Shown here in pieces: positions 19,719-31,589 of a stretch of 64,000 nt of DNA. The first letter of the stretch is position 1, and every line of letters begins with the position of its first letter. This DNA comes from Gonium pectorale. Taxonomy: Eukaryota; Chlorophyta; Chlorophyceae; Chlamydomonadales; Volvocaceae. The notes under the pieces were generated by a model. The model saw only the letters and a program-made list of their open reading frames with translations, made no database searches and had not been told where the DNA came from. The stretch is taken from assembly GCA_001584585.1 (NCBI GenBank), contig LSYV01000003.1:2928059-2992058 (forward strand), given 5' to 3'. Made by a program: the position numbers and the translations under genes.

Positions 19719-22666
19719 CTAATCTACATGCACCCAGTGGCCGCGGCCACGGCTCCGGGCCAGCAGGTGGGGGTCCTTGCAGCAGGCGCACCGTGGGGGC
19801 AGCAGCTCGGCGTACTCGGGGCGGTCGGCCAGCTCCAGTCGGCCGTCGCGCCGCACGACGGTCTCGGCAAAGAACTGCAGGGAGCGCAAGCGGGGCCACT
19901 GCGACTGCAGCCGGCGGAGCGCGGGGCCGTCCAGGGAGGGCGCAGCGCCGGGCGCCGAAGAAGCGCCGAAGGGCCCAGGATCGCGGGTGCTGTAGGCGCG
20001 CTTGCGGGCCGTGAAGCAGACGGGCTGCTGCGCCTCGCTTATCCGCAGCTCCTGCATGAGGGGCGGGCAGCGGCGGACGGGCGGGTAAAGAGGCTTTTCA
20101 GCCAACTCCTGGGCAACCCTAACGCCGGGAGCCACATTGAGGGCGATCCGGGCTGTGCGACTGCATTTCCCCCTGCAGTCGCACGGCGCCAGCACAGCAT
20201 GCTAGGTGGGCGCCAACTCGTGCCAAGGCGGTCGAGCAGTGCCCCAATGCCGGCTGTAGCCCCCCGCTCGGCACAGCCTGGCGACCGGGGCCCCGCCCTC
20301 TGCCCCTCGTGGGCGCTCCGGTCCCAAAAGGGTGCGGATCCCACCTTAAGCTCCGTCAGATAGCGCAGGTGCTGGAAGCAGGCGCGCAGGCTATCGCGCG
20401 TCACGCGCAGGGCGCTCAGCTCCAGGCTCAGGTGCAGCGACTCGAGGCCGCGCAGCCCCGCCAGCTTTTCAAAGTCCCGCGCCGAGGCCAGGAAGCTGCC
20501 GTCCCAGTGCGAGTAGCCGCCGAGGGAGGGAATGTGCAGAGTCCGAAGCGGCCAGGGCGCGGTGCCGCTGCGGCCGCACGGACCGGAGCCGCCGCGGCTC
20601 AGAGCCAGCGTATGCGGCTCCATCGGGGGAGGACGCGGCGGACGCGCCGATGAGGTCACAGCGAGCAGATCCACTGAGGCGGGCGCCGCACCGGTGGTGC
20701 CGTCGGCGGTGAAGCCGGCCTGGGCGCTTGGCGGCGGCGGCACGGATGAGCCGCGAGGGGAGAGCGGGGAGGCGGCGCCAAATGGGGATGGCAGCCAGGC
20801 TTCCAGCTCGCCTGAAGCGGGGGCGGCGGCCCGGTCAGCGGCCTGCGGGGCGGCCGCAGTGAGGCTGGGGTACGAGGCGGTGCGGCGGCACGCGAAGGCG
20901 CTGCCGCCGCTGTAGGTGCTGCTGCCGCCGGCGGGCCCACCGCCGCCGTTGGGCAAAGTGGATGCGTCGCCGCCAGCGGCCGAGGGCCTTGGGAGTTCTC
21001 CGCCGCTCGAGTACGCAGCGCACAGCGCCTCGAAGACTGGGCGGTTGAAGGCGCAGAGCGGTATGGTGAGGTCCTGCAGGCGGGGCGGGAAGACGAAGCC
21101 GGCGGCCAGGTCGGCCGCCTGCAGCTCGCGTTTGAGCTGCCGCGGGCCGCCACCGTTGCGGTGCGCTCCTGCCAGGCCAACCCTGCAGAAGAAACGCCGG
21201 GCCTCGCCACGGTCCCGGGCCCGGCCGAAAAGCGACGCTGCGGCGCCCCCAGGGGGCGCGGCCGCGCGCTGGACAGCGCCGGGCGGTGCGTTCCAGATAT
21301 TGAGCATGAGAGGCGCGGGCGCGCTCGTCGTTGGGAACAGCAGCCGGCTCGCCCGGGGCGCCGCCGTCGCAACGGGCGCGCGGGCGCGTTGCGCGCTGTG
21401 GCTGCTGTTGTTGTCGGTGTCGCTGCCGTCACGGCCCGTGCCATCGTCGCGACCGCCCTCGCCGTCGTCGCTGCCGCGTGCCGCATCGTTGTCGTCCTCT
21501 TCCCCATGGGGATTCCCCTCCTCGTCCGAGTCCAGGCCGTCGGTGTCGCAGGACGGCAGCGCCATGGGCAGCCGCAGCTGACGCAGCGCCGGCAGCGCAG
21601 ACAGGAGGCTGCGGTGCGTGGCAGCCGCCTCCGCAGCGCCCCCCGTGCACACCATGCTACCGGCAATGCTGAGGGACTCGAGCTGGGTGAGCGTCCCCAG
21701 GGCCAGCACGCTCTGCGCGCTGAAGGCCGCGCTGGCGATTGACAGGCGTCGCAGGTTCGGAAGGGAGAGGGCGAGTTTTATCATGGCATCACCGCGCGGC
21801 AAGGACTCACGGGACCGCATGGCGTTCATGGCGCCCTGCTCGACGGCCGAGCTGTAGAGGCTGTCGCTGAGCTCCAGCTCGTCCAGCGCATACCGATGCG
21901 AAGCCAGAGCGCCCGGGGACGGCGCCCGGCACGGAATGTTCAGCAGAGCCAGCGACGAGATACGCCGGCCGCGCATTGCGACCAGCGCATCGGCCAGAAG
22001 CACCTGCGGCGACTGGTCTTCTGTCGCCACATGGGAATTGCACGCCCAGCGATCCTCATTGAGATCCACAACAACGCGCCGAGCAAGTGGAAACGCGCGG
22101 AACGCATCGTCAATCTCGCGGCTGTGGGGGTAGGAAGGAGAAGGGTGCGAGATGGGGGATGTGAGGCGACCGACCGAGCGACCGACTAAGATGTCACAAC
22201 CAAATGAAGAGGTTACTTGAGACTACTATCTGGGGCCGAGTAGGACCCGAGTAGGCTTGAAGGCCCAGACTGGACAGCACAGCGACTCGAGTCGTTGTTT
22301 CGCCCCCACTCACCCAGGGCCCTTGCTCAGGAGCTGAGCTTTATTCACAAGGATGCTATCGCAGCTGTCCGTCAGCGCGATAGAAAAGGCTTTGCACGTT
22401 ACACGCAGCCCGTATTTGTCTGGCACGTCCTCCAAGATGGCCTGCAGCGATCAGGCACCACCGTTTCAGCATGCTGCAGCAGCGCTTTGGTCTAGGCGCC
22501 CGGCGCTGGCCTGTGCCTCCCGCCAGTCATGCCAACGCAGAGAATCGGCCCGAGACCCGGTCGAGGTAAAGGCATCAGAGAGGCTTCTTACCTGCAGTAA
22601 CTCCTTTGGCAGCGCCGACAGCGACGCTGCAGTTTGGCCACTGGTGTGCCTCTGGCGTGTGTCCAT
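19719..22666 (-). CDS. F-box-like / leucine-rich-repeat protein
   Basis: Exons on the minus strand: 22666-22592, 22441-22314, 22121-20345, then a last exon ending at the TAG 19721-19719. The first three join in phase. The start gives a short N-terminus, then ALPKELLQ + AILEDVPDKYGLRVTCKAF, which resembles the end of an F-box (leucine/proline-rich start, later LRVTCKAF). The long third exon has leucine-rich-repeat strands such as LSLPNLRRLSIA and LTQLESLSIAG, then acidic, Gly- and Pro-rich inserts, then RGLESLHLSLELSAL and LRYLTELK. The last exon holds LAEKPLYPPVRRCPPLMQEL and PRLRSLQFFAETVV and a Cys-containing end (CACC). It would act as a substrate adaptor if the F-box is real; the partner is unknown. 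The junction from 20345 to the last exon (acceptor near 20145-20175) does not agree in phase with any AG I can see, so a small exon or an indel is likely there. Confidence 0.65.
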
Positions 22667-24467
22667 TGGGACTGTGAACTTGAACTACTAGGCCCTTTCT
22701 ACATGTGAAAACCAATCTGCTGTAGAACCTTATTGCGCACGTCCAATACACAAGACAGCGACTGACGGTGCCTGCAGCGACTAACCCCCCTTAGCGACAC
22801 GTACGATTCAAAATGGCGCGAAATATCTTCTAACGGTTGCTCCGACGGGAGCTTAGCCTTGAAGCTTCTTTATGTACTGGGGCATGGCTGATAGCTGCTC
22901 GTCGGCCGGGGGGGTGGGGGGTAAGAAAGAGGCCAAGGTTACGCGATGTACCGGCGAGGCGGGGAGCCCAGGGATACGTTTAACTAGTGATGACCCAGGC
23001 GATAAGTACAGGACATGTATGTAGATGTGCAATGGGCAGGACGTGGTCTTCGGTTACGTTACGGACGACGGGCGGGACAGCGACCGCGCACGCGAGATGA
23101 GGCCTATTGGGCCGATGCAGAATCCCGACACTATTGGCTCCTCCTCACCAGACCTACGGCCGTAAAGCGACGAGGCGCGGCGCCCCCTTGCCAACCGCTC
23201 GCCCGCCTCTGCCCACCAATGCCCACCACTGGCAGTCCGCGAACGAGTCTACCTGTTTCGGCCGATGCAATTACAGACCAGTTGTACGAGAGGTAATGGC
23301 GCTGGGTTGGTGAGCAGGCCATGGCAGCTGGCTACGGCCGCCAGTCCGTTCGCCCCCACAGTGCAGCTGTTTGCCGGCCCGTTTGCGCAAGGGAACCCGC
23401 AGCAACCCCGCCCATGAAAGCACCCTGCAACAGCCTGCCGCTTCTACTTCTTGTTGAGTCCCAGGCCTAGCCACGAGCCCTAGGGCCGCCGCCACACCAA
23501 GCAGTTAGCTGTTCTCCCCAAGCTGGTGGAAGGTACACCAGGAGCACCCACTGCGCATCTGGCGTCCGCCAAGGGCATTTGACGGCAGCTCCGCGGCACC
23601 CCAGTTTGCACCTCTGACCCGTCGATGCCAACTGGTGCCAGTCATTACCCGCACGGCGCACGAACTTATCACATCATGTGCTACGCAGCAGGGCACAATA
23701 GGAGCAACACACGCCGTGCCAAATCGGTGCTGTTCCTCACACGTGGACGATGCGTTAGAAAACACTTCCTGATGCCTCAGACGCATCGAAAACGCCCCTT
23801 CACTATGCGCGATGGGGGGAGCCGCACGTGCGTACCCTCGCGTAACAGTACACCCCTAGCCTCCGAGCCCCCACCCGCTGCAAGCTTGTAAGCGCCTTCC
23901 AACAGCGGTCAGCACGCAACCTAACACCCTCCCTTGCGAGCGAGACGGCCCCAACTCGCGTCCGCGCGCCGCCGGCTCCCGGTGCCGCCGCCCACCCGCG
24001 GCGTGCTCCCCGCGGCACTTGCAGCGCCCCCATTATCGTACGCCTGCGCGTGCCCATTGCCGTACCCGCTTGCAGCGCCGTGCACACCTCCAAAGACAAC
24101 TACGCCAGGACTCCACCCCCCACCTGGCTGCTGGCCGCACGCTGGGATCCCGCCGCGCCGCTAAACCCTGCCACGTCGCTGCTTATCCCCTGCCACGCCC
24201 CGGCTCTCAGATTCCAGCCAAGCAACACGTCCTTTGGCTGTGCCCAGCGTAGTTGTGCCGGCTGCAAACTTGCAACATGCAAGTGCTGGTGAAAGCCCTG
24301 CCTGCATGTTTGCATACATGGCTGCATGTAGGCGTGCTCCTACCAGCGGCAGACATGCCCGCCTGCCCAGATGGCTACGCGAGCTGGCGAAAAGCCTGTA
24401 CTGCGCATCTCTGCGACCCGTCAGCCGCGGCATGGCCGAATCCACCTCGGCCCGTCTTCGGGTTCCA
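22667..24467. other. Intergenic: LRR promoter and TPM-RING 3' UTR
   Basis: No gene recognised. Both neighbours are on the minus strand, so this holds the LRR upstream region (near 22667-23000, AT-richer) and the 3' UTR of the TPM-RING gene. A minus-strand TGTAA at 23275-23271 is a candidate poly(A) signal, about 1.2 kb after that stop. Confidence 0.4.
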
Positions 24468-27400
24468 TCAGCCGCGCCGGGGCCGCGCCTGCCGCAGCTC
24501 CTGCAGCCGCACCGCGGTGCCGTGCAGCAGCGCCCAGCCGCTGGCCAGGCTGCCGCGGCCGCCTGCGGGGTCGCGCTGCAGCAGGGCGCGCAGCTGCGTG
24601 GCGTCCAGCTCGCGGCCTGCGGCAGCAGGCGGCGGGCGGTGCTCTTTGTCGACACATTGCTGACCCAGGTTAAGACGACAGGACGCGCCATGAGCTGGGC
24701 CCCTAGCTGCTGGCGCAGGGCAAGCCCCCGTGCCATCGCGCTTTGGTACAGCGTGCGAGGGGAGGGGGGCCGGGAAGTGCCCCTGGCAGAGCCAGATCCG
24801 TGCCGAATGGCGCTATGTGGAACTGCTGCGGCCACTCGGGCAGCGCGCTCGCCCGGTGATGCCCCGGCACTCAACTGACGCCTCAGTGGGTGCCCCACCC
24901 CCCTCAAATGCACTCGCACACACACACACGCTCGTCGCATGCGTTTTCCTTTTCAACACACACACACACACTGCCGGGCCGGGAGACATGCACCAGCGCG
25001 CATGCGATGCACGTAGGCCAGACTAGGCGCATCCCATCACGGCATTGCATAGGGTCGCCCCAGAGAGAATTCTGGGCCGCATCGGGGGCTACGGTGGTGG
25101 TCGCCGCCGAACTAACATGCAGGGACATCACCCCTTCGAATCCCTCTGGAGCTGGGTCCTACAATAAAAAAAACACCGTCGCTTTCGCGCTTACGCTCGT
25201 CGTGTGCGTCGTTCCATTTCAACACACACACACACACACTCCATATAAGGAAATACGCTTAGCCGCTGCCGCTACCGTATGAGGTGCACGAGCCCGCAGC
25301 CAACAGCAGCTCGCAACGCGGTGGACCTCATTATAAGCCATATTGTTATGGGGTCCCCGTCGCAGGCATCCCCACCAGCGGCCCTCCGCCCACAACCTTC
25401 AAACGCACCCATCCCGGACCCACTCACCCACCACCCACCCATGTTTGAACACGCTGTCGCGCATATAAAACACACCACCCACCCACCCACCCACCCACCA
25501 ATCTGCATGTCGCGGCTCCAGGCGCCCACCATGTCGCGGCTGACGTAGGCTGGGTACAGCCGGTGCAGCTGACCCACGCGGAACTCCAGCTCAGACCGCA
25601 GCGCCCGCGTCTCCCGCAGCCGCGGGCCGCGCCCCGCGGCCCAGCTGCACCGCAGCGCCCGGAGCTGCTGGGCCGTGGCAGGGGAGCGGCCGGGAGGGAG
25701 GCCCGCGCCGGCCTCCGCCGCGGTGGCGGCCCCTTGGGCGGCGGTGGGCCCTCCGTCGGCGCCGGCGGCCGGTGGAGCCAAGATGGGTGCGAAGCAAACG
25801 GGGCAGGTGTTGCCGCCCAGCTCCAGGCGCCTGCGAGCAGCCGCACGCGGGGGCGGTTGGCGGCACCCCAGGTGGATGAGGGCATGTGGAGTGGGGAAGC
25901 AATGGAGTGAGGGCGCCGGGGGCCGTGCCGTTCCCACAGGTCGCTAGGCCTTACGGGCCCATTAGTCAAGGTGCTGAGGCGCTTGCGTCGGCACGTGCGT
26001 TTCCCCGCTACGCAAACCGCAGGCGGCGGACCTGCAAGCGCCGGTACTCTGTGTCGGGGACACACACACAGTACGGATACACGGAAACACACACACGTTA
26101 CGCATAGATTTTTTAGATCATATAGAACACTCATATACACGCACGTGAACACCTAGAACACAGTCCGGCCCCGATGCCTGTGCTCGCTGTCGCTTTGCAC
26201 ACATGCTTCAAGCACTCCGTCACGCGCACATAACCGCACTATCGCACCCGCCGCAAGCCACGTACGCCGGGACGTGCGCCCACGCAGTGTGGCGGTTCGG
26301 CACTCACGTGGTGATGCACGGCTCGCAGAAGACGTGGCTGCAGCCCAGCATGAGCAGGCCGTCCCCCTCCGCTGCCGCCGCCGCCGCCACCACGCTGGCG
26401 CCTGCACCGGCGATCAGGGGCCTCCGCTGCTGGGCGGCCTCGCTGTCGCTCTCCTGGTCGGACACGGCGCCCCAGCTGCCACCGTCGCCGTCGCCATCGC
26501 CGCTGCTGCGGGCCGTGGGTGCCACGTGTAAGGCCACCGAGGCGGGGGCCTCGCCGCCGGGGGCGCGGCGCAGGCACCAGGCACAGGAGCAGGAAGTCAT
26601 CGACGGTAGGGTGCTGCCGGCGCCGCCGGCGTCGCTGCCGCGCAGGCACGCCGTGTAGTCGTGCTCAATGTCCTCGACAGCCGCGCGGCACTCCTGCAGG
26701 CGGGGGGGGAGTGGGTTAGAAGGTATTCTCAGTAGAGAAGCCCTGAGGCGCATATAGCTCCCGCGCCGCGCGGCACTCCTGCAGGCAGGGGGGGCCGAAA
26801 GTGACACGCTGGGTGACTAAGGGCCGGAGGTGGTGTAGGCGCCCGCCCCTGGGTGTGTCCTTGTGAACCCCGGCGCAGGCGCCAGTAGGCTCCTCGAGGC
26901 GTCGTGCTGCAAGTTCTTTACGGCATAAGCAGCGCTTTACCTGATACGCCGCCGGGCGTTGACGTGGCGGCGCCGCCAGCGCCGTACGCCCTCGCCCAGT
27001 GCCGCCACGCAGGCCAAGCCGGCGAGCAGCTCCTCGACAAAGGCCGCCACGTGGAAGTGCCAGCCGCCCTTGTCCTTGCCCCCGCCCTTGTCCTTGCCTC
27101 CGGGCTGTACGGCCCCGGCCAGCGCCAGCCCGTATGCGTTGAGGGCGGCCTCCACGGCGGCGCCGTACCTGTGGGTGAATGATTTGGGACGGGGCCGAAA
27201 GCCGCAGGAGCACGGGCAAGCACTGGCAGGCGGGCGATGCGTATGGTGCTGCGAACGGTAGAGCTCACGGCACGGAGCGACATGCCGCACATCCAGGGCG
27301 CGATGCCCGCCCTCCAATCGTTAATGTACCTCTGCTCGTCAAAGTCCAGCTTGGCCTGCTTGACGATGTCGGCGATGGCCGCTTCCGGGAGCAGCGCGGC

Positions 27401-28132
27401 GACGCCCGCGCCCGCGACCAGCGTCAGCTGCTTGTCGAAGGCCGACAGCAGCAGCACCGCGCCGTTGTCGCACCTGGCGTCGCCCACCCCCCAGGCGTCC
27501 TGCAGCGCGTGCGCGAAGCTGGCGGCGGTAGCCTCGGGTTGCTCGGAGAGCTGAAACCGGTGCATGGCTGCGACCGCGACCTGCGCTGGGGAGGGTGGGG
27601 GGGCCGCGGAGGGGCAGGCGAAGGGCGCGGGTTCCGTGAATAGCACGGACCGCAGAGCGGGCGAGCAAGCTACTGGCGAGTACAACACAGTGATACATCT
27701 AGCTACAAGATAGAAATATTGAAGCGGGTGTCCGGAGCTTTAGGGCGTTGATCTAGGGCCGCCCTCTGGGCTTGGAACAAGGGGCTTGCGATAGAACTGG
27801 GCAACTGAAACCCATGAACCCCAAGCGCGCTGCGCAGGGCGGGCACCCTTGCTGCGCACCGGGAATCCCTCCATAGCAGACACCCCACAGTGGGCCTGCA
27901 CAAAGGGTTTGCGGCCTCCCGCAATATCGGCGATGAGTGCGTCGATGGCGGATGCGGCTATGTCCGTCAGAACACCGTCCGGGTTGCACACCCAGCTCGC
28001 GTTCGGGCGCTTACAGCCGACCGCATCTGTTTGAGGGTTAGGATAACTTTGCGGTGTCCAGTGTGGGGTCCTGGCCAGAGTGCTGGCGAGCATAGCTGTG
28101 ACGCAGAAAGCGGCCAGAAAGCAGAGCCGCAT
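24468..28132 (-). CDS. TPM-domain protein fused to a RING finger (putative E3 ligase)
   Basis: Six in-phase exons: 28132-27884, 27580-27330, 27168-26941, 26778-26308, 25830-25499, 24616-24468; 559 residues. Residues 1-20 are a signal peptide (RLCFLAAFCVTAMLAST). Residues 25-175 form a TPM domain (TLP18.3/Psb32/MOLO-1 family), with YPNPQTD, SWVCNPDGVL, then LLLSAFDKQLTLVAGAGVA. After a GKDKGGGKDKGG linker comes a hydrophobic segment near 205-220 (LLAGLACVAALG) followed by RRWRRRH, a possible membrane anchor. A RING-type zinc finger follows: CAWC (near 308), then a loop of about 78 residues, then GCSHVFCEPC (near 389) and CPVC (near 407). The last 150 residues are helical. The layout suggests a lumenal TPM domain and a cytosolic RING that recruits an E2. 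The loop between the first two RING Cys pairs is unusually long. Confidence 0.82.
24916..25242. repeat. CA microsatellites in TPM-RING intron 5
   Basis: Three (CA)n tracts at about 24917-24930, 24956-24971 and 25227-25242. The last two each follow a copy of the dispersed-repeat end. Confidence 0.8.
25089..25231 (+). repeat. Dispersed repeat copy A (inside TPM-RING intron 5)
   Basis: About 140 bases from CTACGGTGGTGGTCGCCGCC to CCATTTCAACACACAC recur in inverted orientation at 47344-47478, inside an intron of the ankyrin gene. The copies differ by scattered substitutions and small indels, and the implied peptide (TCRDITPS, SGAGSYN) is partly preserved. A shorter piece of the same 3' end (ACGCTCGTCG.. 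to CAACACACACA) stands at 24930-24970. This is probably a fragment of an unidentified transposable element ending in a CA microsatellite. Confidence 0.75.
25470..25500. repeat. (CACC/GGTG)n microsatellite at the exon 5 splice donor
   Basis: On the minus strand exon 5 ends at 25499 and the intron starts GTGGGTGGGTGGGTGG. The donor GT is therefore the first unit of a GGGT repeat array. Confidence 0.75.
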
Positions 28133-28686
28133 ATTTCCTTTGACCTTTGAATGACATATGCTGTTGAAGGGACTGCTGTTGCAGTCACTATTCCCGCGGA
28201 CGGATAGCTCTCACGGGTCCTCACGGGTCTGCAATCCAGGTCATCCCAAGGCGATCACGGGGTCTACGGAAGTGGTCTCTTAACATTTAGAGATATTGCT
28301 CACCTGTCCCGTAACGAGAACGCATGCTGTACAGCCGGGGAAGAAACGCGACCTGTTCGAGTGCGGCAGCTCCCCGGCATCCAGCCTGATCGCGACACAA
28401 GCCGAAAGCGGGCTCCCGCCATGTAGGTCCCGAGTGTGACGCGGACCTAACTGGAAACGCAGGACCCGGGCCGCTTTTTGCGCACGCGTCAACAAGGGAT
28501 CGGTGCCAGTGGGCAGAGTGTTCCAGAGTGTTGCGGAGTGAAGACAGGCTGTTACGGAGTGTGCGGGCGGGCGGCCGCGCACTTCACTCCAAGCAGCACA
28601 GAGAGTTCAGATAGATTGCCGACACAGATACGGACGGCGATGACAGCTGCGCTTTCACATACGTACGTCCGTGGAAAGGCAGAGAA
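28133..28686. other. Upstream region of the TPM-RING gene
   Basis: Probable promoter and 5' UTR of the minus-strand TPM-RING gene, reaching the 3' end of the LINE fragment. No coding signal. A small set of imperfect GTGTTGCGGAGTG-type repeats lies at 28510-28565. Confidence 0.35.
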
Positions 28687-30051
28687 TCAAGGAAGCCGGG
28701 GAAATCTCCAGCGGTCCCTGCACCCCTCCGTCGTGGCTTGTAGGTTACAGGTTACACGTCCGTCACAGGCGGGGGGGGGGGTGCATGGACGTATTGCGAA
28801 TATTGGGGTGGGGGAGCGGGTTATGGTCCTCGTCTTCAGCGCCGGACGCCGAAGTATGACGTGCCTCCAGACAGCCTGTAGGTAGGCTCCCACCGCAGCT
28901 AGCGGGGACTCCTCCATAACAGTAATCATGTTACGATGCCTAAAGCCCAAAGCAGCCTCGTATTGGTCTCGGAGTTGCTCGTAGCATGGGCATTCGCAGA
29001 ACACGTGTAGTTCATCCTCTACGGCCTCGGCGTCACCACAGGCCTTGCACGTTCGCTCAGCCCGGGGTCGCCCTTTGGGCCGATTCACCTCCGTCTCCCA
29101 AAACCGTAGCCTGAACCGCATCAACGTTTCGTGCAAGCTGGGTGCCATCACAGTCGCCGTGTGCAAAGGGTCTCCCATCCAGCTGACATACCGGCATGGG
29201 TTCCTTCTCTCCTTGTGTGTGCCGTCGGTGTTTGGTCTTGGCTGCCATGGTGCGCTGTAGTTAGGGCAGGGGTTCGGTGGTTCCGGGAGGGCTGCATGTC
29301 CCTCCCGTTGTCTACGCCCTTTCTCGCCTCTCCGCCTGTAACCTTTCCACAGAAAAAAACGGCACATCTTAACTCCCGTCTCGCCACTAGGGAAGTCTCG
29401 GGGTGCTCCAGTCACATGGGGCAGCCGCCACCGAGCATCAAGCCTGTCAGCAAAGCTATCCAACACTTTGCCCATGGGTATGAGCAACAACGCGAAGTGC
29501 GTTACCCGCGCGCTACCCGTAAGGCCCTCAGGGGCCCGAACACCCGCGTCAGCAAGGAAGCGCAGTGCCCCTGCTGACCAGCAATCGGTCACCCCATCGG
29601 CAAGCGTTAGCCTCAGGTCTGCCACGAAGGCCCGGTGGCACAGCGTATCGGGGCGCTCTACCATTCCATTCCAGAATCGCAAAACGAGCTTAGCCCAGTG
29701 GTATTGGAGCGGCCTCTGCGCCAACTCGCGGTAGAGCAGTGCTTGGATAGGGGCGCGTGCTCCCACCACCGTTCGCATACAGGACCTCTGCTCCTCAACC
29801 ATGGGGTTCGTCATGGCACTGTCAAAAGACACATTGATGAAGTCGGGGCCCCACACCTGAGCCCCATATGAGGAAACCGGCGCTACTAGTGACCAAAACA
29901 AATCCATACGCAGTTTAGGCACGCGGATCTTGTTCTCCCGACACAAGGCAATGAGGGAATGCATGGCTCGCCTCCCAGCGCCGCCCTGGCCTCCGTCGTG
30001 GAGGTCGTGGCTGTTCACGGCAAAGGTGCAGACACGCCAGTGCATACACAC
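28687..30051 (-). mobile_element. 5'-truncated LINE (non-LTR retrotransposon), C-terminal ORF2
   Basis: An open minus-strand frame of about 454 codons matches the region after the reverse transcriptase in L1-like non-LTR elements. It begins with RRAMHSLIALCREN and LFWSLVAPVSSYGAQVWG, typical of the post-RT segment. It ends in a zinc-knuckle-like pattern (RTCKACGDAEAVEDELH followed by CECPCYEQLRDQY). The endonuclease and the RT catalytic motifs are absent: similarity stops near 30000, the expected result of aborted reverse transcription. The frame is intact over this length, so the insertion is not very old. The 3' tail (28743-28805 in inverse complement) has TGTAACCTGTAACC and is shared with 6036-6090. 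Confidence 0.8.
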
Positions 30052-31500
30052 GTACCGCGACCGGAAAGTCTCCCCTGACTGTGACTTACGCCATCTTCAA
30101 CGGCACTGAATGCGGTGTCTGGGGCCGTTACGGACATGCAATTTGAGGTGCACATCTTGTTGTGAGCAGCAGCGTGCGCCACATTGCGCCACCTTCCCAC
30201 GGCCGAGGTTTCAGATCCGCTGTAGTGCAGGCGAAAGCACGAGCTCTTAAAAATACCGCATTCTGTTCTGGTGTGTATGTGGTATTGCGCACGGTGCCGT
30301 TTGCGAATGTCGCACAGATCTTGGCCATGTGGCGTTGCACGCTGGCGGGGGCTGTGTTTAGGTGGCGGTGGCGCCGACCCAACTAGGTCGGCGTGTTTAG
30401 TGTTTTGTTTGTTTGGTACGGCACAGCAGGGTTGGGACTCTAGGACACTGGGAGTCAGACATGTGCGGCGGTCTATCTGCTCGGCACCAGGGACGAAACC
30501 TGAACAGCACTGACATTGCCGTTGTAGTACTCCTCCGCTGGCCACCGTTCTTCCGCGGCAGGGTTCTACTTCTTGCGAAGAGGCCAAATGTCCAAGCAGT
30601 AAAAGGCGGCGCGATCGACAAGCTGCTTACAGCAAGGATCCTTACGGCAGATCCGTACACCGTACAATCATACACACGCCATGGAATGGGCATGCGTGCG
30701 CAACAAGCGGATGGGACAGCAGCTCAAAGGTGAGCCGCTTGCACCCTTTGGCGCCCTCCCTCGACTCTCACTCTCGTTCGCAAGTACTGTTGCAATTTTA
30801 CATTGAAATGCCGGGCGGCTGCAGGAGCTGCGCGCCCTGTGGTGCTCAGCCCGAGCGGTGAATGGCGCCTGCCTTCCGGCACAGTCCAGTCCAGTCCAGT
30901 CAAGCGCGGGTGTCCCGCTGATTGGGCTCGAGGCAGATTGGATCCCACACCCATGACAAAAAAATGATGCTTTGTCCGCCGCTTACCCAACGCTCCGACA
31001 TGAACTTCTGGTACGGCGTCGCCTCCTGCAACTGGCCTCCTGGGGCGCTCACAGTGCCCCATGCTGCCTGTCTAGTGCGCTGCCTGTCCCTTTTGGATAT
31101 GGACAGAGACCCGAGGCGACAGCAAATGAAATGGATCAGCTTTCAGTTTGCGCTCGACCCCTCGGAGCATGTAGCACGGAGCGACCGTTGGCGTTCGATG
31201 CATCGGCCGCAGAGCCTTGCGCCAGCCGGCCCACTCTCGCAACCCCGCATGCACCTCGCTGCTGCACCGCATGCCGTACTACCGTAATCCGGACTTGCCC
31301 GTACTATCGTACACACGCACAGTGGCTGCGCGCCTGCGGCCGCTCACCGCGCTCCAGCGCCGCCCTGCCCCGCGCCGCCCCCGCCCCCCCCCCCGCGTCC
31401 TCAAACCGGTCCCCTGCACTTGCGCCGCGGCCATTGGCTGCTGCCGTGCCGACCGCACGTCTCCCGGATGGACCCGCCGCCTGCCTGACCCACGTCAGAC
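30052..31500. other. Unresolved region upstream of the LINE fragment
   Basis: No family recognised. A possible 13-codon minus-strand exon (31025-30987, EATPYQKFMSERW, with good acceptor and donor) may belong to the RNase III-like gene. A plus-strand donor-like site (CTCAAAGGTGAGC, near 30725-30737) hints at another transcript. A CAGTC pentamer is repeated about four times at 30880-30902. Confidence 0.25.
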
Positions 31501-31589
31501 TGCCTGACCCCTCTGGACTTGCCGCCCCCCTCCCGCACGACGGTGCCGTCCGCCAGCAGCCTCGCCACTGCCCACTCCACCTGCCCCTG

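Noticed and set aside
20656..21666. 336-codon minus-strand frame within the LRR gene
   Set aside because: Alternative frame of the same strand in the LRR exon; Arg/Pro/Ala shadow sequence, while the LRR frame has recognisable repeats.
24900..25245. Repeated CA tracts with spacers, considered as a CRISPR-like array
   Set aside because: They are eukaryotic microsatellites plus a dispersed repeat; unit lengths and spacers are irregular and the host is a eukaryote.
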